A DNA stretch of 64,000 bases from an uncultured candidate division WPS-2 bacterium. Lineage in GTDB: Bacteria > Vulcanimicrobiota > Vulcanimicrobiia > Vulcanimicrobiales > Vulcanimicrobiaceae. Where the stretch lies: positions 173,637 to 237,636 of the forward strand of contig CALEYW010000097.1 in assembly GCA_937927945.1 (NCBI GenBank). The letters run 5' to 3'. A program made the position numbers and the translations under genes. Within the stretch, counting starts at the first letter, position 1. Every line of letters begins with the position of its first letter. The notes beneath the pieces are model-generated. The model was not told the origin of the DNA. It made no database searches and saw nothing but the letters and a program-made list of their open reading frames with translations. Of the stretch, positions 51,873 to 60,511 are shown one piece after another.

Positions 51873-52697
51873 TCACGCCGTGGCGAGTTGGGTGCGAGCG
51901 TAACTGATCTGGACTTCCTCGCGCAGGTCTTCCCAGATGTGCCGGGAGATGTCGATGAACGCTGGTTGATAGCGGATCTCCGAGGTCACCCGCGGCCGCG
52001 GCAGCGGGATGTCGTACGCGGCCTTGACCGTCGCCGGACCGGCGGTGAGCACGTACACCCGGTCGGCGAGCGCGATCGCCTCTTCGAGGTCGTGCGTCAC
52101 GAACACGACCGACGCGTTCGACGCCGACCACAGATCGAGCAGTTCGTCCTGCATGACGATGCGCGTCTGCACGTCGAGCGCGCTGAACGGCTCGTCCATC
52201 AGCAGGATCTCGGGATTGTTGATGAACGTCTGCGCGAGCGTCACGCGCTTGCGCATTCCGCCCGAGAGCTGGTGCGGATAGTGGTTCTCGAACCCGACCA
52301 GCCCGACGCGCGCGATCCACTCGCGCGCCTTCGTATATGCCGCGTCTTTCGGGACACCGCGAAAGAGCGGGCCGGCAGCGACGTTGCGCAGCACGCTGCG
52401 CCACGGAAAGAGCGCGTCGGTCTGGAAGACGAAGCCGATCCGGGGATCGCTTCCGGCGACGGGTTTCCCCATCACCTTGACTTGGCCGCTGTTCGCCTTG
52501 GTGATGCCGGTGATCAGGTTGAGCGTCGTCGACTTCCCGCATCCCGTCGGTCCGACGATCGCGACGAATTCGCCTCGCCGCACCGTCATGCTGAAGTTGC
52601 GCAGCGCCGTCAGCGACGCGCCGGTCGGTGAGATGAAGCGCAGGCTGACGTCGATCAACTCGATGGCGGGGGAGTCGGCGGTCGGCAGCGCGGACAT
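51873..52697 (-). CDS. ABC transporter ATP-binding protein (nitrate/sulfonate type)
   Basis: SsuB/TauB-like ATPase, 274 residues: Walker A VGPTGCGKSTTLNL, Q-loop FVFQTDALFPWRSV, signature HQLSGGMRKRVTLAQTFI, Walker B ILLMDEPFSALD and H-loop FVTHDLEEAI. Lies 2 bp after the binding-protein gene. It energises the permease encoded next. Confidence 0.93.
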   Translation of the reverse strand: MSALPTADSPAIELIDVSLRFISPTGASLTALRNFSMTVRRGEFVAIVGPTGCGKSTTLNLITGITKANSGQVKVMGKPVAGSDPRIGFVFQTDALFPWRSVLRNVAAGPLFRGVPKDAAYTKAREWIARVGLVGFENHYPHQLSGGMRKRVTLAQTFINNPEILLMDEPFSALDVQTRIVMQDELLDLWSASNASVVFVTHDLEEAIALADRVYVLTAGPATVKAAYDIPLPRPRVTSEIRYQPAFIDISRHIWEDLREEVQISYARTQLATA

Positions 52698-52699
52698 CG

Positions 52700-53719
52700 C
52701 TATTTGGCCGCGGTCTTGTTCGCAGCGATGACGAACTCGGTGCTGTAGGTGCGCGAGAGATCGATCGCCTTGCCCTTCACGCTGCGGCTGAACGCGGCGA
52801 GCACGGAGAGCACGGTCTTCGGGCCGCCCGCCGGCATTCTGCCGTCGGTCGTGAACATCGCTTTGCCGTCCGCGAGCGCCTTCACGTACATCGCCTTGTC
52901 GCCGGCGTAGTAGTCGGCAGGCATTTTGTCGGCGATCTGCGCGGCCGAGTGGGTCGCGATGAAGTGCAGGGTCCGCACGAACGCGTTGGCCAGCTTCTGG
53001 GCGACGTCGCGGTGACCGTCGACCCAGGCGGTTTGCATGTAGAACGACGCCGCCGGGTACGTGCCGCCGAGGACTTTCTTCGTTTCGGCGACCGTGCGCA
53101 TGTCGATGAGGATCTTCGCTTCGCCCGTCCTGAGCAGGCGCGAGACGGTCGGCTCGGTCGTCATGCCGCCGTCGATCTTTCCTTGCATGAGCGCGGCGAT
53201 GAACGTGTTGCCGGCGCCGACCGGGAGCGCGGTCACGTCGCCCGGCTTCAGCCCGTTCTTCACGGCGATATATTGCGTGAGGAAGTTCGTCGAGGAGCCC
53301 AGACCCGTCACGCCGAGCGTCTTGCCCTTCAAGTCGGCCGGCGTCTTGATCGTGTTCGCCTGCTTGGAAGAGATCAGCTCGACCTCACCGGGGGCTTGGC
53401 TGAGCTGCACGACCGACTCGACGAACTTGCCCTTGGACTGCAAGTCGATCGTGTGATCGTAAAATCCGACGACGCCTTGCACGGCACCGGCGAGGAGTTC
53501 GTCCTCGGCGTTGACGCCGGCCGGTTCGGTCAAGAGCTCGACGTCGAGACCCTCGTCCTTGAAGTACCCGAGCTGTTCGGCGAGCTTCGCCGGGAGGTAG
53601 ATTTGCTTCTCCACCCCGCCGACCATGATGCGAATGCGGTCGGCGGCCTGGGCGCACGTCGATGTCGTCAGCGCGAAGGCGAGGAAGGCGGGCAGCAGCG
53701 CGAGGTTCCGGATGCGCAA
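52700..53719 (-). CDS. ABC transporter substrate-binding protein (SsuA/THI5-like)
   Basis: Periplasmic binding protein of 339 residues. A signal peptide (LALLPAFLAFALTTSTCAQA) is followed by RIRIMVGGVEKQIYLPAKLA and EQLGYFKDEGLDVELLTEPA, the NMT1/SsuA-like lobe. The motif KGKTLGVTGLGSSTNFLTQY lines the ligand site. I take the TTG at 53719 (GGAG 9 nt upstream), since it places the signal peptide at the N-terminus; longer frames add non-hydrophobic residues. Divergent from the PstS-like gene with a shared, repeat-containing promoter. Ligand unknown. Confidence 0.88.
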   Translation of the reverse strand: MRIRNLALLPAFLAFALTTSTCAQAADRIRIMVGGVEKQIYLPAKLAEQLGYFKDEGLDVELLTEPAGVNAEDELLAGAVQGVVGFYDHTIDLQSKGKFVESVVQLSQAPGEVELISSKQANTIKTPADLKGKTLGVTGLGSSTNFLTQYIAVKNGLKPGDVTALPVGAGNTFIAALMQGKIDGGMTTEPTVSRLLRTGEAKILIDMRTVAETKKVLGGTYPAASFYMQTAWVDGHRDVAQKLANAFVRTLHFIATHSAAQIADKMPADYYAGDKAMYVKALADGKAMFTTDGRMPAGGPKTVLSVLAAFSRSVKGKAIDLSRTYSTEFVIAANKTAAK

Positions 53720-53770
53720 GCGATGATCTCCGTTCGAGGTCGGTCGTGTTCGCAGCAGTATGCGAGACGG

Positions 53771-53850
53771 AACCTTTCTGCAACCTTTCGCACCACGCGG
53801 GGAGAGTAAATTTTTTCCGACGTTTGCTCCCGAAAGGTTGCTGAAAGGTT
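53771..53850. promoter_or_regulatory. Inverted pairs of 11-bp-phased repeats in a divergent promoter
   Basis: AACCTTTC occurs at 53771-53778 and 53782-53789; its complement GAAAGGTT occurs at 53832-53839 and 53843-53850. Within each pair the start-to-start distance is 11 bp, and the two 20-bp halves are inverted copies with one mismatch, separated by 40 bp containing an AT-rich TAAATTTTTT. Such phasing is typical of OmpR/PhoB-family operators. The sites flank the start regions of the SsuA-like gene (minus) and the PstS-like gene (plus), so one regulator could control both. Confidence 0.7.
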
Positions 53851-53892
53851 GGACCCGGTAGAGTGCAACGTAATTCCGTCGGAGGTTACCCA

Positions 53893-54951
53893 ATGTCGAG
53901 GAACTCTTCTTTCATTGCTCTAGCGGCCTGTGGGGCTGCACTCTTGCTCATGACGCCGGCGGCGGACGCGCTAAAATACGCCGCGATCGAACATCACCTG
54001 CAGGTCGACCCTGCGATCCCGAGCTGGAAACCCGGACCGGTCGAATCGGTCCCGGAGGAAGCGGTCTCGCTGGTCGGCGCGGACGTCATGGACGAGATCA
54101 CGCTCGGCTGGGAGAAGCTCTACCGCAAGGCCTATCCGCGCCTGAGCGTGACCATGGAGGCGAAGGCGTCGGGCGCCGGCGCGCCGGGTCTGATCTCGGG
54201 GAAGGGCGACCTCGCCCCCATCGGCCGCGAGATGCTGCCGGCCGAAGAAAAAGCGTTCGTCGACAAGTTCGGGTACGAGCCGTTCGCGGTTCGCGTCGCG
54301 ACCGGCAGCGCGGGATCGCTCGGCAAGACGGCCGCGTCGATCATCATGGTCGACAAGGCGAACCCCATCAAGGGGCTCTCGCTCGCGCAGCTCGATGCGA
54401 TCTACTCGACGACGCGCAAGCGCGGTCACGCCGACGTCAGCACGTGGGGCGACCTCGGCCTGACCGGTGAGTGGAAAGACAAGCCCATCCATCTCTACGG
54501 CCTCAGATCGCCGAACGGGATCGAATGGTACTTCAAGAACCGCGTGATGCTCGGCGGCGACTACAAGACGAACATCCAGTTCACCAAAGGCCGCGGCTTC
54601 ACGCACGCGTTCAACGTCGCCGCGGAAGACATGGCGACGCATCCGGGCGGCTTGACCTACGCGCTGCTCGCGAACGTGCTGCCGAACGTGCGTACCGTCC
54701 CGCTTTCCGAGAACGACGGCGGCCCGTACTACATGCCGACGGTCGAGAACGTCTATTCGCATAAATATCCGCTGAGCCGCTATGTCTACATCTACCTCAA
54801 CCGCCCCCCGGGGAAGCCGCTCGAGCCGAAGATCAAAGAATTCCTGAAGTGCGTGCTGAGCCGCGAAGGTCAGGACGTCGTCGCGAAGGAGGGCGTGTAC
54901 GAACCGCTGACCGCCGCCGTCGTTCAAGAAGAACTGAAGAAGCTGGACTAG
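53893..54951 (+). CDS. PstS-like periplasmic substrate-binding protein
   Basis: A 352-residue protein of the PstS/phosphate-binding-like superfamily. Signal peptide SFIALAACGAALLLMTPAAD. The mature part has MEAKASGAGAPGLISGKGDL and DLAPIGREMLPAEEKAF, corresponding to the ligand loop of PstS-like folds, then NPIKGLSLAQLDAIYSTTRK and VSTWGDLGLTGEWKDKPIHL, very typical of the family. ATG 53893 has a perfect GGAGG 7 nt upstream. No PstCAB genes follow, so it may serve a distant transporter, or act in sensing. Confidence 0.82.
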   Translation: MSRNSSFIALAACGAALLLMTPAADALKYAAIEHHLQVDPAIPSWKPGPVESVPEEAVSLVGADVMDEITLGWEKLYRKAYPRLSVTMEAKASGAGAPGLISGKGDLAPIGREMLPAEEKAFVDKFGYEPFAVRVATGSAGSLGKTAASIIMVDKANPIKGLSLAQLDAIYSTTRKRGHADVSTWGDLGLTGEWKDKPIHLYGLRSPNGIEWYFKNRVMLGGDYKTNIQFTKGRGFTHAFNVAAEDMATHPGGLTYALLANVLPNVRTVPLSENDGGPYYMPTVENVYSHKYPLSRYVYIYLNRPPGKPLEPKIKEFLKCVLSREGQDVVAKEGVYEPLTAAVVQEELKKLD

Positions 54952-54962
54952 GGAGAGTCGAA

Positions 54963-55487
54963 ATGAAATCCATTCCGAAGACACTGTTCGCCCTCGCGCT
55001 GGCGTCCGTCGTCGCGCTGAGCGCGTCGAAGGCCGGCGCGGCCGAAAAGAACTGGACCGCGCCGAAGCCGAAGATCTACGCGCAAACCCTGTCCGACCAG
55101 ACGATGGCCGCTCATCCGGAGCTGCTGAGCGTCACCTTCCACGGCGTGCCGCCCGGCATGAGTAAGGTCTACACGATGTTCGCCGGCTCGTTCCCGGAAC
55201 GCATCGGCAACTCGGACGATCCGGACGACATCGACGTCAGCGTGAAAGGGATCACGATCGTCGATCCGCGCTGGCACCGCACGAACGACCCCGCGAAGAA
55301 GTTCGTCGTCCTGATGCCGCTGCGCGACGTGTCGGGTGAGAACATCGGCTTGATCGTCTACGCGTTCAAGAACGATACCCCGAGCGCGAACGACGAGCGC
55401 AAGTACTACGCGGCCGCCTTGAACCTGCGCGACGACCTCCAAAAGAAGATCCCCAGCTACACCGCGTTGTACGCACCGGCGAAGTAA
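54963..55487 (+). CDS. Secreted protein of unknown function (174 aa)
   Basis: Signal peptide at 1-27 (TLFALALASVVALSASKAGA). The mature part contains LLSVTFHGVPPGMSKVYTMF and VVLMPLRDVSGENIGLIVYA, a pattern of alternating strands reminiscent of PAS/Cache-like or DUF sensor proteins, but I cannot assign it. Starts 11 bp after the PstS-like stop behind GGGAG and ends just before a strong terminator, so the two form a two-gene operon. Confidence 0.65.
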   Translation: MKSIPKTLFALALASVVALSASKAGAAEKNWTAPKPKIYAQTLSDQTMAAHPELLSVTFHGVPPGMSKVYTMFAGSFPERIGNSDDPDDIDVSVKGITIVDPRWHRTNDPAKKFVVLMPLRDVSGENIGLIVYAFKNDTPSANDERKYYAAALNLRDDLQKKIPSYTALYAPAK

Positions 55488-55493
55488 CCGGCT

Positions 55494-55524
55494 CGCGGGA
55501 GTTCCACGCGGAACTCCCGCGTTT
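55494..55524 (+). terminator. Intrinsic terminator after the PstS-like operon
   Basis: A perfect 12-bp stem (CGCGGGAGTTCC / GGAACTCCCGCG) with a 4-nt loop followed by TTT, 6 bp after the stop of the secreted-protein gene. Confidence 0.82.
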
Positions 55525-55543
55525 GGTGCGAAGCGAAGGCGCG

Positions 55544-56086
55544 ATGGAGACCGTCACGCCGACGCCGTTGCAATTGCTGCTGGGGTTCGCGCAGCTGTCG
55601 CTGCAGGGGTTCGGCGGGGTCGGCGGGCAGTCGCTGCACTTCCTCACCCGCGATCGGAAGTGGTTGACCGACGCGGAGTTCGCCGAGGACTCCGCACTGT
55701 GCCAAGCGTTGCCGGGCCCGAACACCGGCAACCTCGCGCTGATCGTCGGCGACCGCGCCGCCGGAACGCTCGGTGCGGTGTGCGCGCTGATCGGCTTCGC
55801 GGTTCCGTCGACCGTGCTCGCGATCTTCATCGCGATCGGCCTCGGGCGCCTCAGCCACGTGCCGCGGGTGGCGGCGGTGGAGTCCGCGGTCGTGGCGGCG
55901 GCGGCGGGTCTCGTGATCGCGTCGGGTGCGCGTATCGCGCGGCAGCTCGGGCGAGCGCCGCTGATGCTCGCGGTCGCCGCCGGCATCCTGCTCGCGATCG
56001 ACGTCGCGCACGTGCCGCTGTGGCTCAGCGTCGTCGTGGGCGTTCCGGTCGCGATGCTGCTGGGCGCCGCGCGGGCGTCGCGATGA
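55544..56086 (+). CDS. Chromate transporter-family protein, first half (CHR domain)
   Basis: A short CHR protein of 180 residues with about five hydrophobic segments. Signature: LLGFAQLSLQGFGGVGGQSL near the start and CQALPGPNTGNLALIVGDRA in the middle (usual Q-LPGP pattern). Small CHR proteins act as pairs; the partner starts within this gene's stop (ATGA). They export chromate or an unknown anion. ATG 55544 places the METVT start directly before the first helix. Confidence 0.88.
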   Translation: METVTPTPLQLLLGFAQLSLQGFGGVGGQSLHFLTRDRKWLTDAEFAEDSALCQALPGPNTGNLALIVGDRAAGTLGAVCALIGFAVPSTVLAIFIAIGLGRLSHVPRVAAVESAVVAAAAGLVIASGARIARQLGRAPLMLAVAAGILLAIDVAHVPLWLSVVVGVPVAMLLGAARASR

Positions 56087-56604
56087 ACGACGCGCTCGGG
56101 TCGCTCGCCTGGCGTTTCGCGCTGCTCTCGGTCGTCGCGGTCGGCGGCGGGAACGCGATGTACCCGCAGATCCACGCGGACGCGGTGGGAGGGATGCATT
56201 GGCTGACCGACGGGGCCTTCACGGAGCTGGTCGCCGTCTCGCAGTTCGCGCCCGGGCCCAACGTGCTGATCGTACCGCTGGTCGGTTGGCACGTCGCCGG
56301 CTGGCTGGGCGCGTTCGTCGCGTTGATCGCGTTCCTGACGCCATCGTCGATCCTCACCGTCGTCGCCGGGCGCGCGCTGGCGCGACGGCCCGACCACCGG
56401 TTCGTCGTCGCGCTGCGCTTCGCGCTGCGGCCGATCGCGGCGGGACTGTTCCTCGCGTCGGGCCTCGCGCTCGCGTCGTCCGCGCGTTACGGTGTCGCCG
56501 GGGTCGCGATCGCCGCGGCCGTCGCGATCCTCGCAACGGCGTTCGAGGTCAACCCGCTGTGGTGGCTGCTCGCGGCCGCCGCGGTCGGGGCCGCAATCGG
56601 TTGA
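56083..56604 (+). CDS. Chromate transporter-family protein, second half (CHR domain)
   Basis: The 173-residue partner of the gene upstream. FALLSVVAVGGGNAMYPQIH and FTELVAVSQFAPGPNVLIVP carry the CHR motifs in the second-half variant (QFAPGPN). Five or six hydrophobic segments. The two-gene form corresponds to the fused ChrA of about 400 residues. Confidence 0.88.
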   Translation: MNDALGSLAWRFALLSVVAVGGGNAMYPQIHADAVGGMHWLTDGAFTELVAVSQFAPGPNVLIVPLVGWHVAGWLGAFVALIAFLTPSSILTVVAGRALARRPDHRFVVALRFALRPIAAGLFLASGLALASSARYGVAGVAIAAAVAILATAFEVNPLWWLLAAAAVGAAIG

Positions 56605-56613
56605 GCATCCTGT

Positions 56614-57507
56614 TTATTCCGCGACCGTCGCTTTGATCGCGCCGAAGCGGCCGGCTTGGAAGTCGGCGAAGGCGCGTTCGATCTCGTCGACAGTGTTCAT
56701 CACGAAGGGGCCGTAGCGCACCATCGGCTCGCCGATCGGCTGGGCGCTCAGGAGAAGCGCCTCGACGGGTGCTCGACCGTCGTTCGTGAGTGCGATCGTT
56801 TCGCCGTCGTCGGCGAAGACGGCGTAGTCTCCGCGCGTGAGTTCGCGCGTGCCGCTGTGCGCCGTCCCTTCGAACACGTAGATCGTGCCGGTCCAGCCGC
56901 GCGGCACGGGCTGAACGATCGATGCGCCGGGCTGCAAGCTCACGTGCACGTAGACCCACGGCGTCACCGTATGCACGGGGCCGCGCACCCCGAATGCTTC
57001 GCCCGCGACTACCCGGGCCGTCGCGCCTCCGGACGGTGTGACGACCGGAATCTCGGCCGCCGTGACGTCCTTGTAGCGCGGCGCGAGGGCTTTGTCGCCC
57101 GCGTGCAGGTTGACCCAGATCTGAAAGCCGTGCCGTCGTCCGCCGGCGCGCTGAAATTCATCCGTCGGCATCTCGGAATGCACGAGGCCCGCTCCGCCGA
57201 GCATGTACTGCGCGTCGCCCGGGCGCAGCACGCCGTGATTGCCGTGCGAATCCAGATGTTCCATCTCGCCGGCGAGAAGATAGGTGATCAGCTCGAACCC
57301 CTTGTGCGGATGATCGGGCGCGCCGGCGGCCGTACCGGGCGCGTGCTCCATCGGGCCCATCTCGTCGATCAGGAGGAAGGGGTCGACCTGATCCAGCCCG
57401 CGTGCGGGGATCGGGCGGTGGACCAGAAACCCGCCGCCCTCCAAGGTGGCGGCTGCCGGAATGACGCGGGCGAGCGAGCGAGGGGTCTGCGAAAGCTGAG
57501 CGGACAT
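56614..57507 (-). CDS. Pirin family protein
   Basis: Bicupin of 297 residues. The N-terminal cupin carries the metal motif DHPHKGFELITYLLAGEMEH with later HSE (GGAGLVHSEMPTDE); the C-terminal cupin has GWTGTIYVFEGTAHSG. Relatives are quercetin dioxygenases or redox-linked regulators. I choose ATG 57507 because GGAGA is 5-6 nt upstream. Convergent with the chromate-transporter pair. Confidence 0.9.
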   Translation of the reverse strand: MSAQLSQTPRSLARVIPAAATLEGGGFLVHRPIPARGLDQVDPFLLIDEMGPMEHAPGTAAGAPDHPHKGFELITYLLAGEMEHLDSHGNHGVLRPGDAQYMLGGAGLVHSEMPTDEFQRAGGRRHGFQIWVNLHAGDKALAPRYKDVTAAEIPVVTPSGGATARVVAGEAFGVRGPVHTVTPWVYVHVSLQPGASIVQPVPRGWTGTIYVFEGTAHSGTRELTRGDYAVFADDGETIALTNDGRAPVEALLLSAQPIGEPMVRYGPFVMNTVDEIERAFADFQAGRFGAIKATVAE

Positions 57508-57626
57508 GACGGTCTCCATAACCGTCAGCGGGTTGCAGCCGGTGCCACGGGAGATGCAGCGCGCCCTTTTCGCGGAAATATCAGTCTCAAGCAACTGCTG
57601 ATGGAGGGTTTGACGGCGTCGATCCT

Positions 57627-58294
57627 GTGGTTGATGATCGCCAAGCCCTCGTGAGCGCTCCGCTGCCGGCAGCGCCGCGCCGGCGGGAGATCCTCGAGGC
57701 GACGATCGCGATCGTCGTCGAGCGCGGCTTCGAGGGCTTGCGGCTGCGGGACGTAGCGGATGCGGTCGGGATCAACTCCGCGACGCTGGTGTATCACGTC
57801 CGCGGCAAGGAAGCGCTGATCGTCGAGGTCGTGCGCGAGATCATCGCGCGCTTTCGCGCCCTCAACGTCGAGCGCGGGGTCGATCTCGACAGCCCTTCCG
57901 GGCTTGGGCTGCACCTCGCGAGCATCCGCGACAACATGATCGCCGCGCCGGCGCTGTTCGTCGTCCTCGCCGAGGTCGCGGTGCGCGCGCGGCGTCACGC
58001 GGCGATCACGGCTGCGCTCGACGAAGCGTCGCATCGTGGACCTGGGTGTTCCGGCGGTTGTTCGCCGCCGCCGCCCCCGGCGCGAGCGCCGCCGACGTCG
58101 CGACGTCGTCGCAGGCGACGATCGCCTTCTTCTGGGGCGTCAACTTGCGCGCGAATGCCGACGGCACGTTCGCCGCCCTCCTGCACGGCGGCGACGGCGC
58201 CGGCCCGGCGGCGGCCGCGCTGCGGACGACGGTCGAGGGGTATGAGGCGCTGGTGCGCCGCGACCTCGTCGCCCGTTCCCGCGCCGCTCCCTAG
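57627..58294 (+). pseudogene. TetR-family regulator, single-base frameshift
   Basis: Frame one gives a TetR DNA-binding domain: ILEATIAIVVERGFEGLRLR then DVADAVGINSATLVYHVRGK (helix-turn-helix), and runs into low-sense sequence after LDEASHR at about 58036. Skipping to another frame restores WTWVFRRLFAAAAPGASAAD, then QATIAFFWGVNLRANADGTF to a TAG at 58292-58294, which is a sensible ligand domain of normal length. One base seems lost between 58036 and 58037. Starts GTG 57627 or GTG 57651. Its target may be the neighbouring pirin gene or the hydrolase that converges on it. Confidence 0.7.
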
Positions 58295-59043
58295 CGGAAT
58301 TCCTCGGCGAGCGACTCAGCGACGAGCCGGCGGATCGGTTCCAGCGCGCCGGGGTCCTTCAGGGCCGCCGGCGTCAGCGTGCACGCCACGCCGAGCGCCG
58401 CGATCGCGCCGCGTGCCGCGAGGGCGCGCAATGCCTCGCCGACGGCGGCGAGACCAGGCCCGCCCGGCGCGGGGAACCGGAGGCCCGGCAGGCTGCCCGG
58501 GTCGATAACGTCGACGTCGAGGTGGACGTACCACGGAGGCGGCGGCAGCTCCACGGTCCCGAGTGCCTCGATCCCGATCTCCCGGACGGCCGAGGCGTCG
58601 AGCGCTTCGCGCTCTCCCGGCTCGATGTCCCGCGCGCCCACCAACACACAGGCAGCTTCGGCAATCGCGCGCAAGCCGATCGCGCCGGTCAACGCAGCGC
58701 CGGTGCGGCCGACGAGCATCGCCAGCGCCATCCCGCCAAGGTATCCGCTGCGGGTGGTGCGCGGAGTGTGAAAGTCGCCGTGCGCGTCGAGCCAGATCAC
58801 GCCCGGCGAGAGTCCACGCCGTTGCAGTCCGGCAACGCTGGCGAGCGCTGTGGTGCAGTCGCCGCTCACGACCACGAGCGGCTCGTCGCTCGCCGCCACC
58901 CGGCCGGCGACGAGGTCGTACAGCCGCGCCACCATCGCGCCGGCGGGACCCTTCGACACGACGACGGCATCGTCGGCCGGGTAGGCTTGGCCAAGTGTCG
59001 GCAACGGCTCTGCATGATGATAGGGGATCAGGAGCGTCTTCAC
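58291..59043 (-). CDS. Arginase/agmatinase-fold ureohydrolase-family protein
   Basis: A 250-residue protein of the arginase/deacetylase fold. Metal ligands can be seen in VVVSGDCTTALASV (first His replaced by Cys, GDC instead of GDH), IWLDAHGDFHTP (DAHxD) and VHLDVDVIDPGSLP (DxD). Substrate-recognition residues of arginase are not clear. GTG at 59043 gives the natural start; the divergent ABC ATPase gene begins 22 bp away, so their promoters must overlap or lie inside the coding regions. The Cys substitution makes function uncertain. Confidence 0.78.
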   Translation of the reverse strand: MKTLLIPYHHAEPLPTLGQAYPADDAVVVSKGPAGAMVARLYDLVAGRVAASDEPLVVVSGDCTTALASVAGLQRRGLSPGVIWLDAHGDFHTPRTTRSGYLGGMALAMLVGRTGAALTGAIGLRAIAEAACVLVGARDIEPGEREALDASAVREIGIEALGTVELPPPPWYVHLDVDVIDPGSLPGLRFPAPGGPGLAAVGEALRALAARGAIAALGVACTLTPAALKDPGALEPIRRLVAESLAEEFR

Positions 59044-59065
59044 GCGGAAGCTTTCGGTCCACCGC

Positions 59066-60511
59066 ATGGATCGCACCGCCTCGCCGGCACGGCCGCCGCT
59101 CATCGCCCTCGAACGCATCAACGTCCATCTCGGCGGGCGCCATCTGCTGCGCGACGTCTCGTGGCGCCTCGAGTCCGGCGAACAGTGGGCGATCGTCGGT
59201 CCGAACGGTTCGGGGAAGAGCACGCTCTTGCGGGTCATCCGCGGCGACCTTTGGATCGATCACGACGGCGGCGTGCGCAGCTACGCGCTCGACGGCGAAC
59301 CGCAAGCGGTCGGCGCGGCCGCGCCGCGCATCGGGTACGTCTCGCCCGAGCTGCAGGAGCGCTACACCCGCCTCGATCTGAACGTGCCCGGGCGAACGCT
59401 CATCGCGAGCGGCCTGCACGACACGATCTACCTGCCCGGTGCATTGAGCGCGGAGGAACTCGCCCACGTCGACGCGATCGTCGCGCGCTTCGGTCTGTAC
59501 GACCTTGCCGAACGGCCGATCAACGCGCTTTCGTTCGGCCAGCTGCGCATGCTGCTGATCGCGCGCGCGCTGGTGCGCGATCCGCGCGTCCTCGTGCTCG
59601 ACGAATGCGCTAACGGTTTGGACCATCGCTCGCGCGCCGAGCTGTTCGGTTTTCTCGACGCCGTCGCGCACGACACGCAGGTGATCTGCGCCTCGCATCG
59701 CGCGGAGGAGCTGCCGGCCGGCATCACCGCGCATGCGCTGATCGCCGAGGGCCGCATCGATGCGACCGGTGCCGGGTTGCCGCCGGTCCGCCGCCGTCCC
59801 CGCCCGCGCGCCGCCGGTGCGCCCAACGCCGCGCGCGGCACGCGCGACGACGTGCTCGTCGCGATTCGCGGCGCGGACGTGTATCGCGGCGAAACCCCGG
59901 TCTTGCGGCAGATCGATTGGGCGATCCGGCGCGGCGAGCACTGCATCATCCGCGGCGCGAACGGCGCGGGGAAGAGCACGTTCGCCGGGCTCGTCGCGGG
60001 CACGATCCCGGCGTCGTTCGGCGCGCACGTGACGCGCTTCGGAAGCCGCGGACCGTTCGACGTCTGGGAGCTGAAGCGCCGCATCGCGCACGTCTCCGAC
60101 GCGCTGCAGATCGCCTACGACGTCAACCCGATCGTCGAGCGGGTGATCGCCTCCGGCTTCGTCTCGAGCATCGGCGTCATGCACGAACCGGATGCGGCCG
60201 AGCGGCGGACCGTCGCCGAAATGATGCGCCGGCTCGATCTCGTCCATCTCGCCGGCCGCCGGTTCTTGACGCTCTCGTTCGGCGAGCGCCGCAAAGTGCT
60301 CATCGCGCGCGGCCTCGTCCATCGGCCGGAGCTCTTGATCCTCGATGAAGTCTGGGCCGGGCTCGACGCACAATTCCGCGCCGCGCTGGGCGAACTCTTG
60401 GCGCACCTCGTCGCCGACGGCACGACGCTGATCGTCATCTCGCATCACGACGAAGATCTGCCGCCCTTCATGCAGCGGTCCTATGTGATCGCCGATGGCC
60501 GAATCGCGTAG
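59066..60511 (+). CDS. Double ABC ATPase, ModF/PhrA-like
   Basis: A 481-residue soluble protein with two ABC domains and no membrane part. The first has IVGPNGSGKSTLLRVI, LSFGQLRMLLIARAL (signature) and VLVLDECANGLD. The second has IRGANGAGKSTFAGLV, LSFGERRKVLIARGL and LLILDEVWAGLD. The order and FG(Q/E)xR signatures fit the ModF/PhrA (photorepair) family. ModF relatives have been linked to molybdate and light repair, but the role is not well established. Confidence 0.85.
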   Translation: MDRTASPARPPLIALERINVHLGGRHLLRDVSWRLESGEQWAIVGPNGSGKSTLLRVIRGDLWIDHDGGVRSYALDGEPQAVGAAAPRIGYVSPELQERYTRLDLNVPGRTLIASGLHDTIYLPGALSAEELAHVDAIVARFGLYDLAERPINALSFGQLRMLLIARALVRDPRVLVLDECANGLDHRSRAELFGFLDAVAHDTQVICASHRAEELPAGITAHALIAEGRIDATGAGLPPVRRRPRPRAAGAPNAARGTRDDVLVAIRGADVYRGETPVLRQIDWAIRRGEHCIIRGANGAGKSTFAGLVAGTIPASFGAHVTRFGSRGPFDVWELKRRIAHVSDALQIAYDVNPIVERVIASGFVSSIGVMHEPDAAERRTVAEMMRRLDLVHLAGRRFLTLSFGERRKVLIARGLVHRPELLILDEVWAGLDAQFRAALGELLAHLVADGTTLIVISHHDEDLPPFMQRSYVIADGRIA

